This document shows positions 1-9,810 of a stretch of 49,294 nucleotides of DNA, one piece after another. Origin of the DNA: Parcubacteria bacterium C7867-007 (GTDB lineage Bacteria > Patescibacteriota > Minisyncoccia > Phycocordibacterales > Phycocordibacteraceae); contig LFCQ01000006.1 of the NCBI GenBank assembly GCA_001189195.1, forward strand, positions 120,841-170,134, in the 5' to 3' direction. Position numbers and translations under genes: made by a program. The notes below the pieces were generated by a model that did no database searches, was not told where the DNA came from, and was given only the letters and a program-made list of their open reading frames with translations. Numbering within the stretch: position 1 is the first letter of the stretch; each line of letters begins with the position of its first letter.

Positions 1-12
1 GTTTTAAATCAT

Positions 13-168
13 ATGAACAAACAACTCACACGTAAGCAGTTTCTCATGTACGTCGGGTCATTAATTGGCGTCTTTGTGCTATCGCGATTACCAGGCACGT
101 CAACAAAGAGTGCTCCCGTGGCACATACGTATGGCGGAGGATCATATGGAGGTTCTTCCACGTCCTAA
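13..168 (+). CDS. small secreted/membrane protein, 51 aa (MNKQLTRKQFLMYVGSLIGVFVLSR...HTYGGGSYGGSSTS)
   Basis: ATG-initiated ORF read by hand (below the ORF-track length cutoff); basic N-terminus, hydrophobic segment, Gly/Tyr/Ser tail; overlaps the start of the next gene. Confidence 0.6.
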   Translation: MNKQLTRKQFLMYVGSLIGVFVLSRLPGTSTKSAPVAHTYGGGSYGGSSTS

Positions 169-1327
169 TCGCCTTGCAGTTGCAGTCCTCGTCCTAATGA
201 TTGGCGGGAGTATATTGTGTACCTCACTCTTTTCTCCACTTTCTGCAGCAGCAGATACCGCATATGGTTCAGGTTTGTACGGTGCGGCTCTCTATGGTGG
301 TGTGGTGCTTGATGCAACAGGCCCTGTTATTTCCTCTATTGTCGAAGGAACACCAAGTGACACCTCGATAACGATTACTTGGAGCACGGACGAAGCAGCG
401 AACTCACGTATTGATTATGGCGCTACCGTCTCATATGGCTCTGCTTCTACTTCAGCCTCACTTGTAACGTCACATTCAATTACACTTACAGGTCTCTCTC
501 CATCCACAACCTACCACTACCGTATTCAGTCTGCAGATACGTTGAGCAACTCAACTAACAGTTCTGATGGCACCTTCACTACCTCAGCAACACCAGATGT
601 TACTGACCCTAGCATCTCTTCAATATCTGCACGTACCCCAGATAGCACTGAAGTAACTATCCGCTGGACCACAGATGAATCATCAGATTCTGCAGTTGCA
701 TATGGCACAACTGCTTCATACGGTGCCACAACAACCAGTTCTTCACTTGTAACTTCACATTCTGTGGACCTCTCGAATCTCTTACCGCTGACTACGTATC
801 ATTATCGAGTTCGTAGTGCAGATGGTTCAGGGAATGCAAGTTTTTCCTCAGACCAGACATTTACCACAGCAGAACAGGGAACCACACAGAATCGTCCCGG
901 TCAGTCTGTATCTATAGCGCGAGGACCCGCAGGATATGCAGGAGGAACCTCAACAGGAGTTTCAGCTGAAATAAGCGCCATAATTATCGCAAACCGAGAT
1001 GTATTCCTCTTCGCACAAGCACAAGGGATTGCACTTCCGGCATACATTCTCCAAGTCCTGGGCATGGGAGGTACTGCTGCAGGATCCTTCACCCGTGACC
1101 TTGAAACAGGCGCAATGGGAGTAGATGTTCGTACCCTTCAGGTATATCTAAATACGCACGGTGCAGTGGTAGCTGCCACAGGAGCAGGTTCAGTAGGGAA
1201 TGAAACTCAATTCTTTGGCCCTGCCACTAAAGCAGCACTTATACGATTTCAGACAGCAAACGGTATTGTGCCAGCAGCAGGATACTTTGGCCCCAAGACG
1301 CGTGCGTACATCGCATCACATCCTTAG
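146..1327 (+). CDS. secreted protein with two fibronectin type III-like repeats and a C-terminal peptidoglycan-binding (PG_binding_1-like) domain
   Basis: Tandem repeats 'ISSI..GTP..T.ITI.W.TDE...S...YG...SYG' and 'SLVTSHS..L..L.P.TTYHYR..SAD'; C-term 'DVRTLQVYLNTHG...FGPATKAALIRFQ...GYFGPKTRAYI'. Start may be 131 or 146. Confidence 0.8.
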   Translation: MEVLPRPNRLAVAVLVLMIGGSILCTSLFSPLSAAADTAYGSGLYGAALYGGVVLDATGPVISSIVEGTPSDTSITITWSTDEAANSRIDYGATVSYGSASTSASLVTSHSITLTGLSPSTTYHYRIQSADTLSNSTNSSDGTFTTSATPDVTDPSISSISARTPDSTEVTIRWTTDESSDSAVAYGTTASYGATTTSSSLVTSHSVDLSNLLPLTTYHYRVRSADGSGNASFSSDQTFTTAEQGTTQNRPGQSVSIARGPAGYAGGTSTGVSAEISAIIIANRDVFLFAQAQGIALPAYILQVLGMGGTAAGSFTRDLETGAMGVDVRTLQVYLNTHGAVVAATGAGSVGNETQFFGPATKAALIRFQTANGIVPAAGYFGPKTRAYIASHP

Positions 1328-1662
1328 CGAGAACGTTTCGGCTGCCACTGGTTTGCCTTTAAGTCTACCGTTGTTCCATTTGTTTTAAAAGAAACTCCCT
1401 CCTTCTGGAGGAGTTTCTTTTTTGTGGAGAGTCCATCACCATAGGCATATCCAGCAAGAGTTCCATTCGATGCAACGACGCGATGGCAGGGAACGGTATG
1501 TGTATCTTTGTTGTTACGCATACAGGTCCCAACTGCACGTGCCGCACCGGGTCTTCCAGCAAGTTCTGCTATCTGTCCGTACGTAGCTACTGATCCCCTT
1601 GGAATGCTTGCGACCACTGAATATACCGTGCTCTGGAAATTGCTTTTAGGTACGTTCTTCAT
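1324..1662 (-). CDS. methylated-DNA--[protein]-cysteine S-methyltransferase family (MGMT/Ogt or Atl-like)
   Basis: 'VASIPRGSVATYGQIAELAGRPGAARAVGTCMRNNKDTHTVPCHRVVASNGTLAGYAYG': PCHRVV active-site motif; start chosen at MKNVPKSNF. Confidence 0.9.
   Translation of the reverse strand: MKNVPKSNFQSTVYSVVASIPRGSVATYGQIAELAGRPGAARAVGTCMRNNKDTHTVPCHRVVASNGTLAGYAYGDGLSTKKKLLQKEGVSFKTNGTTVDLKANQWQPKRSR
1387..1426 (+). terminator. intrinsic terminator of the FnIII gene, embedded in the convergent ogt-like CDS
   Basis: AAAAGAAACTCC-C-TCC ttct GGAGGAGTTTCTTTTTT, near-perfect stem plus T-tract. Confidence 0.7.
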
Positions 1663-1697
1663 GGGTTGAAGTATATCAAAGCTGCTATGATAGCAGC

Positions 1698-2204
1698 ATG
1701 TATCAAGGGGTAGACGAGCCGCATAAAAGACAATATGTCCTATACGGCATAGCGGGGATCGTAGCACTCGGACTTGTTGGAGGATGGCTCTGGCATGCAC
1801 GACCATTCATGTCCGATAGCACACTTTCTGTATTCCCCACCACTCCCACTACTGCATCAAGTCCCATTTCATTTGAGATAGTAAGCAGTGAGAAAGACAG
1901 AGCACAGGGACTAAGCGGGAGAAAGAATATTAAGCCTGATTACGCAATGCTCTTTGTATTTGAAACAGATGGCTCATACGGTATCTGGATGAAAGGCATG
2001 TTGGTTCCTCTCGACATACTTTGGCTATCGGACAACGGTACGATAGTCACCCTAGAACAGAATGTTGAACCATCCTCCTACCCGCATGTCTTTTATCCTG
2101 ATATGCCGGTGCGATACGTGATGGAAATGCGTGCAGGACAGGCGGCGGCGCGAGGATGGACAGTCGGCACTACCGTGCAGCTCCCCTTGCCATACGGGAA
2201 ATAA
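1698..2204 (+). CDS. DUF192 family protein with N-terminal TM segment
   Basis: 'FEIVSSEKDRAQGLSGRKNIKPDYAMLFVFETDGSYGIWMKGMLVPLDILWL...YVMEMRAGQAAARGWTVGT' matches the DUF192 pattern. Confidence 0.85.
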   Translation: MYQGVDEPHKRQYVLYGIAGIVALGLVGGWLWHARPFMSDSTLSVFPTTPTTASSPISFEIVSSEKDRAQGLSGRKNIKPDYAMLFVFETDGSYGIWMKGMLVPLDILWLSDNGTIVTLEQNVEPSSYPHVFYPDMPVRYVMEMRAGQAAARGWTVGTTVQLPLPYGK

Positions 2205-2312
2205 ATTCTCGAGTGCAGTGTCCACAGTCTGATTCGATGAAGCAGCGGTACAATTCATATACGTCGACATCATCCTCGTTCTTCGGCGCCTATTATCTCT
2301 TACCCAAACCCT

Positions 2313-4685
2313 ATGGCTAAAACCACGAAGTCCGCAGTGCTCTCTTCAAAGAAAAAAGTAGTATCTGCAAAAGTAGCGGTACCCGCAGAGAGCAAGGAGA
2401 CGAAGCGATACCGCGAACTAATTCCTAAGATAGAGAAGCGCGACGGACGGATGGCAGATTTCTCATTTGAGAAGATTGTTTCGGTAACCCATAAGGCAAT
2501 GGCTGCGGCCAATGAAGGAGGAGAGGATGATGCAGTGCTCGTAGCACACCAGGTAGCAGGCGAACTCGCTCGCTTTGCAAAGAAGTACAAGAATTTCCTT
2601 CCAACCGTGGAGGGAATTCAGGATGCGGTTGAGAAGCAGCTCATGTTGAATGATTTCACCGGTTCTGCAAAAGCGTACATTCTATACCGCGACAAGCGGA
2701 ACCAGATGCGCACAGAGCATATTGAGATTCCAGACGATGTACGTCGCCTCGCAGATGAGAGTAAGACGTACTTCAAGGGAAACGCTCTTGGAGAATTCGT
2801 ATACCTTCGTAGCTATTCGAAGTGGAGTCCTGCAGAGGGTCGTCGTGAGACCTGGGTAGAGACAGTAGACCGCTACATCGGATTCATGAAAAAGAATCTT
2901 GGAAAGAAACTTAGTGATAAGGAATACGCAGAGCTTCGTGAAGCAATTCTCAAGCAGGAAGTGATGCCATCAATGCGTCTTATGCAGTTCGCAGGTGAAG
3001 CGGTAGAGCGTTGCAATGTTGCAGCGTATAACTGCTCGTTCATTGCACCATCGAAGATCGCAGACTTTGCAGAGATTATGTACATCTCCATGTGTGGTAC
3101 TGGTGTTGGGTACTCTGTTGAGAGCGCAAACGTACAGGCGCTTCCACAGATCGGGGCACAGACTGGTGAGAAACTCCCAACACATGTGGTGGGGGACTCA
3201 AAAGAAGGTTGGTGCGATGCTCTCACACTTGGTCTCAAGACCTGGTTTGCAGGCAACGATGTAGACTTCGATTTCTCTCAGGTTCGTCCCGCAGGTGCAC
3301 GCCTTAAGACTATGGGTGGAAAGGCATCAGGCCCTGAACCACTTCGTAGTCTCCTCGCCTTCTCTCGTGAGCGTATCTTGAGCCGTCAGGGCCGTCGTCT
3401 TCGTAACATCGATGTACACGACATGATCTGCAAGATCGGTGAGTGTGTGGTGGCAGGTGGAGTACGCCGCAGCGCCATGATTTCCCTCTCAGATCTTGAT
3501 GATGATCTTGTTCGTGATGCTAAGAAGGGTGAGTTCTGGAACACCAACCCTCAGCGCTCCATCGCAAACAACTCAGCTATTTATAACGAGAAGCCAACAA
3601 ACGCAGAGTTCATGGATGAATGGGTTGCGCTTATGAAATCAGGTTCAGGTGAGCGCGGTATCTTCAACCGTGGCGCACTTGCACAGCAGCTCCCAGAGCG
3701 TCGTGTTGAGTTCTGGAACAAGACCGGATACATCAAGGCAGATAAGGTGGTGGGTCCTGCAGGAACCAATCCCTGTGGTGAGATCATTCTTAAGTCCAAA
3801 CAGTTCTGCAACCTCACTGAAGTAATTGCGCGTGCAGGGGACACAAAGGAATCACTCGTACGCAAGGCGCGTCTCGCAACCATCCTTGGTACCTATCAGT
3901 CCACCCTCACCAGCCTCAACTATCTTTCTAAGGAGTGGACCGAGAACTGCGAAGCAGAGCGTCTCCTTGGTGTATCTGTCACTGGCCAGTGGGACTCAAA
4001 GGCATCACGTACAGCAGACACTCTTAAGGCAATGCGTCTTGAGACCATCAAGACTAACAAGAAGTATGCAGAGAAGATGGGTGTGAGTGCGTCTATGGCA
4101 ATCACCTGTGTGAAGCCATCAGGTACCGTATCGCAGACCTTCGATGTCTCTTCTGGCATGCATCCTCGTCACTCACCGTACTATGTTCGTCGTATTCGTA
4201 TTAGTGCAACCGATTCCCTCTTTAAGTTCATGCGTGATGCAGGTGTACCGTTCTTCCCTGAAGTGGGGCAGAACCCAGAGACGGCAAACACCTATGTACT
4301 CGAGTTCCCGGTGAAAGCTCCAGAAGGTGCTATCTCCAAGAACGACATCACGGCACTTGATCAGCTTGAGCACTGGAAGCTCGTGAAGCAAAACTATACT
4401 GAGCACAATCCATCCGTAACGGTATCTGTGGGAGATGATGAATGGATCAAGGTTGCTAACTGGGTATATGAGAACTGGGAGATTGTTGGAGGACTCTCAT
4501 TCCTCCCTCGTGATAACCACGTATATCGTCTTGCTCCATACGAGCCAATTACCAAGGCAGAGTACGAAACTCGTATGAAAAACTTCCCAACCGTTGATTA
4601 TGCAAAACTCATGCTCTACGAGCGCGCTGATGAGACGGAGCTCAAGAAAGAAATGGCCTGTGTGGCGGGTATTTGCGAGATTTAA
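2313..4685 (+). CDS. nrdJ: adenosylcobalamin-dependent (class II) ribonucleoside reductase with N-terminal ATP-cone
   Basis: N-terminal ATP-cone-like region; 'AYNCSF', 'MCGTGVGYSVE', 'NPCGEI', 'FCNLTE', 'CVKPSGTVSQTFDVSSGMHPRHSPYYVRR', C-terminal Cys pair 'CVAGICEI'. Confidence 0.88.
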   Translation: MAKTTKSAVLSSKKKVVSAKVAVPAESKETKRYRELIPKIEKRDGRMADFSFEKIVSVTHKAMAAANEGGEDDAVLVAHQVAGELARFAKKYKNFLPTVEGIQDAVEKQLMLNDFTGSAKAYILYRDKRNQMRTEHIEIPDDVRRLADESKTYFKGNALGEFVYLRSYSKWSPAEGRRETWVETVDRYIGFMKKNLGKKLSDKEYAELREAILKQEVMPSMRLMQFAGEAVERCNVAAYNCSFIAPSKIADFAEIMYISMCGTGVGYSVESANVQALPQIGAQTGEKLPTHVVGDSKEGWCDALTLGLKTWFAGNDVDFDFSQVRPAGARLKTMGGKASGPEPLRSLLAFSRERILSRQGRRLRNIDVHDMICKIGECVVAGGVRRSAMISLSDLDDDLVRDAKKGEFWNTNPQRSIANNSAIYNEKPTNAEFMDEWVALMKSGSGERGIFNRGALAQQLPERRVEFWNKTGYIKADKVVGPAGTNPCGEIILKSKQFCNLTEVIARAGDTKESLVRKARLATILGTYQSTLTSLNYLSKEWTENCEAERLLGVSVTGQWDSKASRTADTLKAMRLETIKTNKKYAEKMGVSASMAITCVKPSGTVSQTFDVSSGMHPRHSPYYVRRIRISATDSLFKFMRDAGVPFFPEVGQNPETANTYVLEFPVKAPEGAISKNDITALDQLEHWKLVKQNYTEHNPSVTVSVGDDEWIKVANWVYENWEIVGGLSFLPRDNHVYRLAPYEPITKAEYETRMKNFPTVDYAKLMLYERADETELKKEMACVAGICEI

Positions 4686-4690
4686 TCTAA

Positions 4691-4742
4691 GACGAACCAA
4701 ACAAAGAAGCACCCAATTGGGTGCTTCTTTGTTTGGTTCGTC
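4691..4742. terminator. 52-bp perfect palindrome, likely bidirectional terminator between convergent genes
   Basis: GACGAACCAAACAAAGAAGCACCCAA|TTGGGTGCTTCTTTGTTTGGTTCGTC: exact 26-bp self-complementary halves. Confidence 0.8.
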
Positions 4743-4763
4743 CCTAGTCCACTAGCTAAAATA

Positions 4764-5075
4764 CTATTTTTGAACCTTTGTTACGCTTGTCCTTGATCTA
4801 GAAAGCATCAAAGCGCTAACAGCGATAATAATGGAAACGCACACTAAGGCGCCTGCCGCCAAATCATCTCGTGATTTAATTCTGCGCTCAGACTCACCAA
4901 GTTCTTTGACGTGTTTAGAAAACGCCTCCAACTTTTCTGTGCAGTCAGGACCGCGCTTCTCCACTGGAGTATTAATACAGACGCTAACATCTTGGGATGG
5001 AGTAAGTGCATACGTCTGACCAGTAGTCATTAGTCCGACACTTATGAACGTAAGTAGCAGAAGTCTTTTTAGCAT
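4764..5075 (-). CDS. small secreted/membrane protein, 103 aa, unknown function
   Basis: Signal-peptide-like N-terminus (MLKRLLLLTFISVGLMTTGQTYA) and C-terminal TM segment. Confidence 0.6.
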   Translation of the reverse strand: MLKRLLLLTFISVGLMTTGQTYALTPSQDVSVCINTPVEKRGPDCTEKLEAFSKHVKELGESERRIKSRDDLAAGALVCVSIIIAVSALMLSRSRTSVTKVQK

Positions 5076-5168
5076 CTAGTAATCCTATCATTAGGTACGT
5101 GGCTATAATCCACGCGGCGAGTAAAGAAGAAATCGCTTTATTTTTCAGATATGGTATAATCCCACCTA

Positions 5169-5490
5169 GACCGATCCAGACGATCGCTCTGAGTTTCTCA
5201 GGGAGGAAAGTCCGAACTCAGGCTAGCAATAGCAGCAGGGTAGCGGGTAACGCCCGTCCGTAGTGATACGCGAGGTGCGAGCAGAGACGCTCGAAGAGAA
5301 ATCCTAGAGCATCTGACCTCGGTCAGATGAATCCACTTGGCGACTTGTGGGGTGAAACGGCTAAATCCTTACCTCTGTGCAAGGCCGTGCCCAGTAATGG
5401 GAGCGCCGCTTGAGCCGTCTGGTAACAGGCGGCCCAGATAGATGATCGTCCGTACTTCGGTACGACAGAATTCGGCTTATCGGATCGGTC
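5169..5490 (+). ncRNA. rnpB: RNase P RNA (bacterial class A-like)
   Basis: P1 pairing GACCGATCC...GGATCGGTC; conserved GGAGGAAAGTCCG, GGTGAAACGGCTAAATCC, CAGTAATGGGAGCGCCGCTTGAGC and ACAGAATTCGGCTTATCG segments. Confidence 0.95.
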
Positions 5491-5499
5491 TAAATACAT

Positions 5500-5538
5500 G
5501 AAGAAACCTGCCCTCTGGGTGGGTTTCTTCGCTTTTTA
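5500..5538 (+). terminator. intrinsic terminator after rnpB
   Basis: GAAGAAACCTGCC ctctgg GTGGGTTTCTTC followed by GCTTTTTA. Confidence 0.75.
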
Positions 5539-5667
5539 TACGAACGTGTTCTGGTGTTCTATCCCCACTCTTTGCATACGGACCTCCTCGAAGAAGGGGC
5601 GGGACGTATACTTATATAGGTATTATTAGGTTTATCAGGGTTAATCCCGTAATTACGGTGTAACAAT

Positions 5668-8118
5668 ATGCAAACAGATACAGCTCACACAGCGGTATCC
5701 GTCGCGCCTCACCCTCGGCGCTTTTCGTTCGATACGCTAGCTATCTGGGCTCTCACGCTCACGGCTGCGCTTTCGGCGATAGCGTTCATTCCGGTGGCCA
5801 CGGTACCGTTCCTTTATACGAAAGTGTCGATCATAGCCCTTGGTGGTTTGATCGCATTGGTGTTCTTCGTTCTCGCTCGTCTTACGCGCGGCAACATCAT
5901 TGTTCCCCCGGTCGCACTGATTGGGGCACTATGGTTCCTGCCGCTTGCGTATGCACTCTCGATGCTCTTCTCTGGCAATAACCTTGCTGCAGGTGCATTT
6001 GGAAATGAGCTTGAACCAGACACGTTCGGCTTCATACTTATCCTTGCGTCATTCGCAACACTCATTGCACTGGTGTTCCGCAGAACCAATCACTACCGCA
6101 CGTTCTTCTCAGTGGCGGGTGTGGTGCTCGCAATTGCGCTGGTAGTGCAGGTTTTGTTCGTGATCATTGCAAAGGTGTCACCAAACCTCATTTCTTCAAC
6201 CTCTAACCTTATTGGATCGTTTACTGATCTTGGTACGGTGGTTGGTCTTGGGGTGGTTATTGGTCTTCTCGCTATTCGCTTTGTGTCTCTCACCCCGCGT
6301 ATTCGTACGGCACTCTGGATCTTTGGAGGTCTTGGGCTCGTTGTGCTTGCGCTCGTGAACTCAAAGCTCATATGGATTCTTGTTACCCTTGTAGCGCTCG
6401 GTCTCTTTATCGAGGCCATCATGAAGCGTCGCGGTATGGTAGATGAAGATGATCTTGAAGGAGTGGCAACACTTGAGATGACGGCTGGTCGTGAGACCAC
6501 TGTGGCAGATTCTCGTGCACTTGCCCCTGCACTGGTAACCATTGTTATTGCCCTCTTCTTTATTATTGGAGGGAATACTATTGGTGCAGCGCTTTCAAAC
6601 GCGCTTGGCACCAACTTCCTTGATGTGCACCCATCATGGCAGTCCACCTTCGCGGTGGGAAGTCACACTTATGCGTCATCACCGCTCTTTGGCTCTGGCC
6701 CAGGAACATTTGGTGAGCAGTGGCTTAAGTATCGTCAGCCAGCATTGAATGACACGATCTTCTGGAACATAGACTTCAATGCAGGTATTGGTATGATCCC
6801 AACCTCGTTTGTGACCACCGGTATTCTTGGTGTGCTCGCGTGGCTCGGATTTATAGGTCTCTTCTTATTCACTGGTATTCGGGCACTCCTCTTCCGTACC
6901 CCAGAGGACGCATACGCACGCTTCGTTGCGGTGGCATCATTTGTGGGAAGTGTGTACCTGTTTACCGTGATGATATTCGCAACACCAGGCCCACTGGTAC
7001 TTCTGGTTGGGTTCTTCCTTGTGGGTCTCTTCATCTCATCGCTCCGCTATAGCGGTACACGCCGTGAATGGGGAATCGTATTTGCGAAGAACCCTCGTGT
7101 TGGATTCGTTATCGTATTCGGTCTCACTATCCTCTTGCTCGCTTCAGTGGTTGCAGCATATACCGTGGTGGAACGATATCTTGGAAACGTATCCTACGCA
7201 CAAGGAGTGTCTGCTCTTTCAAAGGGTGACATCACCAAAGCGAGTGAAGCAGCACAGCGAGCCATACTCTTTGGAGCAAATGACCGCACCTATCAGTTGG
7301 CAGCAGCCATTGGTATTGCGCAAATGAATCGTGTAGCAGCAGATCAATCTCTTGCACCAAGCGATGCACAGCAGCAGTTCCAGGCCGCACTCTCAACCAG
7401 TATTCAGGCTGCATCAAAGGCAGTAGAGCTCAACAGCAAGAACTACCAAAACTGGGCAGTGCTTGGCGGGGTATACCAGACGGTTGTGCCACTTAACCTT
7501 GAGGGAGCGTATGAGAAATCAAAAGAGGCTTATACACGCGCCATTGAGCTTAATCCTTCAAGTCCAACCCTCCCATTTGCACTTGCACAGCTTGAGATTG
7601 CAAAGAGAAATTATCCTGCAGCAGAAGAAGCACTTCTTCGTGCAGTGAGTCTGAAGCGTGATTACACGCAAGCAATCTATCTCTATTCGCAGCTTGCTGT
7701 GCAGCAGGGCAAGGCACGTGAAGCACTTGAGGCAGCAGAAGCAGCTGCGTATCTCGCACCAAACGATCCAAATATTCTCTTCCAAGTAGGTATTCTTCGT
7801 TCAGGAAGCGGAGATGCAGATGGTGCTATTCAGGCACTCTCACGAGCAGTTGATCTGAACAAAGAGTTCGCTAACGCGCGCTTCTTCCTGGCGGTAGCAT
7901 ATGCAACAAAGGCGCAGTACGCACCGGCACTTGCACAGCTTGAAGCGATTGCCGCGCTCTCTCCAGAGAACGCAAAGATCGTGGAAGCAGACATCGCACA
8001 GCTTCGCGCAGGAAAGAATCCATTCCCTGCCTCACGCCTTGGAGCACTTGGTGTAGCTAAGCCCCCACTTCCGGATGCTCAGACATTGCCCGCAACCACC
8101 GCGGTACCCGCGCAGTAA
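5668..8118 (+). CDS. polytopic membrane protein (O-antigen ligase/polymerase-like) with C-terminal TPR repeats
   Basis: Many TM segments, then repeats such as 'AYTRAIELNPSSPTLPFALAQLEIAKRNYPAAEEALLRAVSLKRDYTQAIY'. Confidence 0.7.
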   Translation: MQTDTAHTAVSVAPHPRRFSFDTLAIWALTLTAALSAIAFIPVATVPFLYTKVSIIALGGLIALVFFVLARLTRGNIIVPPVALIGALWFLPLAYALSMLFSGNNLAAGAFGNELEPDTFGFILILASFATLIALVFRRTNHYRTFFSVAGVVLAIALVVQVLFVIIAKVSPNLISSTSNLIGSFTDLGTVVGLGVVIGLLAIRFVSLTPRIRTALWIFGGLGLVVLALVNSKLIWILVTLVALGLFIEAIMKRRGMVDEDDLEGVATLEMTAGRETTVADSRALAPALVTIVIALFFIIGGNTIGAALSNALGTNFLDVHPSWQSTFAVGSHTYASSPLFGSGPGTFGEQWLKYRQPALNDTIFWNIDFNAGIGMIPTSFVTTGILGVLAWLGFIGLFLFTGIRALLFRTPEDAYARFVAVASFVGSVYLFTVMIFATPGPLVLLVGFFLVGLFISSLRYSGTRREWGIVFAKNPRVGFVIVFGLTILLLASVVAAYTVVERYLGNVSYAQGVSALSKGDITKASEAAQRAILFGANDRTYQLAAAIGIAQMNRVAADQSLAPSDAQQQFQAALSTSIQAASKAVELNSKNYQNWAVLGGVYQTVVPLNLEGAYEKSKEAYTRAIELNPSSPTLPFALAQLEIAKRNYPAAEEALLRAVSLKRDYTQAIYLYSQLAVQQGKAREALEAAEAAAYLAPNDPNILFQVGILRSGSGDADGAIQALSRAVDLNKEFANARFFLAVAYATKAQYAPALAQLEAIAALSPENAKIVEADIAQLRAGKNPFPASRLGALGVAKPPLPDAQTLPATTAVPAQ

Positions 8119-8127
8119 TACGAGGAA

Positions 8128-9810
8128 ATGGTTCGCGAATTCCTCACAAAGCTAACAGCACCCGTACGCGGCCTACATCAGGCCGCGTACCTGCTTGCCT
8201 TGCTGACGCTTGCGTCCCAGCTCCTTGCACTTACACGTGATCGCATCTTCGCTCACACCTTTGGTGCGGGTGAGGTGCTGGATATGTACTATGCGGCGTT
8301 CAAGATTCCCGACCTCGTATTTGCCCTGGTCGCATCATTGGTCTCAGCGTACGTACTTATTCCGATGATCTCGGGAATGGAGAAGAAAGAGGCGCGACGA
8401 TTGCTCTCTGAAACAGCAACCTTCTTGGTTATAACCGGAGGATTCATCTGCATCATACTTGCAATCTTCGCGCCGAACTTCGTCTTCATTTTGTTCCCAA
8501 GCTTTGCAAACTCACCCAATGCAGATCTGTTCGTAACATTAGTACGTCTTCTGTTGATACAACCGATCTTGCTCGGACTTTCAGGTATCCTTGGCAGTGT
8601 TACGCAGATCAAACGACGGTTCGTACTGTTCGCACTTTCTCCCGTACTCTATAACCTCGGTATTATCTTCGGTACCGTATTCCTCTATCCGCAGTACGGC
8701 ATCTTAGGTATTGGTATGGGTGTTCTCATTGGTGCAACAGCGCACCTGCTTCTGAACGTGCCTATAGCATTTGGTGCAAAGCTACTTCCGTACCCCCGTA
8801 TTCCTTCGTATGGAGTGATTATGTCGGTAGTGCGCAACTCAGTGCCGCGTTCGTTAGCACTTGGTATGGGGACAATCACCACTCTTGGTCTCCTTGCAAT
8901 AGCTAGTCGTCTTGGCCCGGGCTCTGTATCCGTGTTTACCCTTGCAAGCAACCTGGAGGCAGTACCTCTTTCACTCATTGGTGCTGCATATGCAACAGCC
9001 GCATTCCCGGTGCTTGCAGAACAGCATGGCAAAGGGAAGAAGGATGAGTTTCAAGCAACCATATTTGCAGCAGCACGCCACATCATTCTCTGGTCTTCAG
9101 TGATCTTGGTGCTAACTGTGGTGCTGCGTGCACATATTGTGCGCATTATTCTTGGTTCTGGTGCTTTTGATTGGGATGCAACACGTCTCACTGCAGCTAT
9201 CCTCGGCATTATGGTGCTTTCTCTCATTGCACAGGGAATAATCCTTCTTGCAGCTCGTGCCTTTTATGCGGCGCACCGGTCGTGGAACCCGTTGTTTGTA
9301 CAACTTGCAGATTGCGGCATCTCAATCCTCAGTGCTCTTGGATTCTTGCACCTTGCAAGGACCGTACCTGAAGTACGTTATTTTGTAGAGTCTCTCTTTA
9401 GGGTTACCGATGTGCCCGGTTCAGAAATACTCTTTGTTGCCTGTGGATTCACGCTTGGTCAACTCATCATGGGAGTGGTGGCGCTCATCACCCTTCGTAC
9501 AGTGGTACCTGGTGCAGCTCGAGAACTCATCCGACCCATCCTTGAGTCATTCGGTGCAGCACTGCTTGGAGGAACCGCTGCATACGGGGCTCTCTCACTC
9601 ATGGGTAACATAGCGCCACTCACCACACTTCCCGTAGTGGTTGCAGAGGGCGCTGTGGCTGGTATGGTGGGTCTAGCAGTGGCTTGTGCGGTACTCTTCA
9701 TGCTCCAGAACAAAGAGATGAAGGCACTCTGGAACTCTCTTTCTAAGCTCCGAAACCTTCGTGCTCTCAAGCCATACGCGCCAATCGGAAATGACCAAAC
9801 ACATACGTAA
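8128..9810 (+). CDS. murJ: lipid II flippase MurJ family (MviN)
   Basis: 560 aa polytopic; 'LALTRDRIFAHTFGAGEVLDMYYAAFKIPDLVFALV' and repeated helices typical of MviN/MurJ. Confidence 0.88.
   Translation: MVREFLTKLTAPVRGLHQAAYLLALLTLASQLLALTRDRIFAHTFGAGEVLDMYYAAFKIPDLVFALVASLVSAYVLIPMISGMEKKEARRLLSETATFLVITGGFICIILAIFAPNFVFILFPSFANSPNADLFVTLVRLLLIQPILLGLSGILGSVTQIKRRFVLFALSPVLYNLGIIFGTVFLYPQYGILGIGMGVLIGATAHLLLNVPIAFGAKLLPYPRIPSYGVIMSVVRNSVPRSLALGMGTITTLGLLAIASRLGPGSVSVFTLASNLEAVPLSLIGAAYATAAFPVLAEQHGKGKKDEFQATIFAAARHIILWSSVILVLTVVLRAHIVRIILGSGAFDWDATRLTAAILGIMVLSLIAQGIILLAARAFYAAHRSWNPLFVQLADCGISILSALGFLHLARTVPEVRYFVESLFRVTDVPGSEILFVACGFTLGQLIMGVVALITLRTVVPGAARELIRPILESFGAALLGGTAAYGALSLMGNIAPLTTLPVVVAEGAVAGMVGLAVACAVLFMLQNKEMKALWNSLSKLRNLRALKPYAPIGNDQTHT

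Noticed and set aside
6093-6647. Long antisense ORFs inside housekeeping genes (e.g. 6093-6647, 10048-10611, 11240-11800, 47999-48700)
   Set aside because: They mirror codon bias of the sense genes; low-complexity, no recognisable domains or initiation signals.
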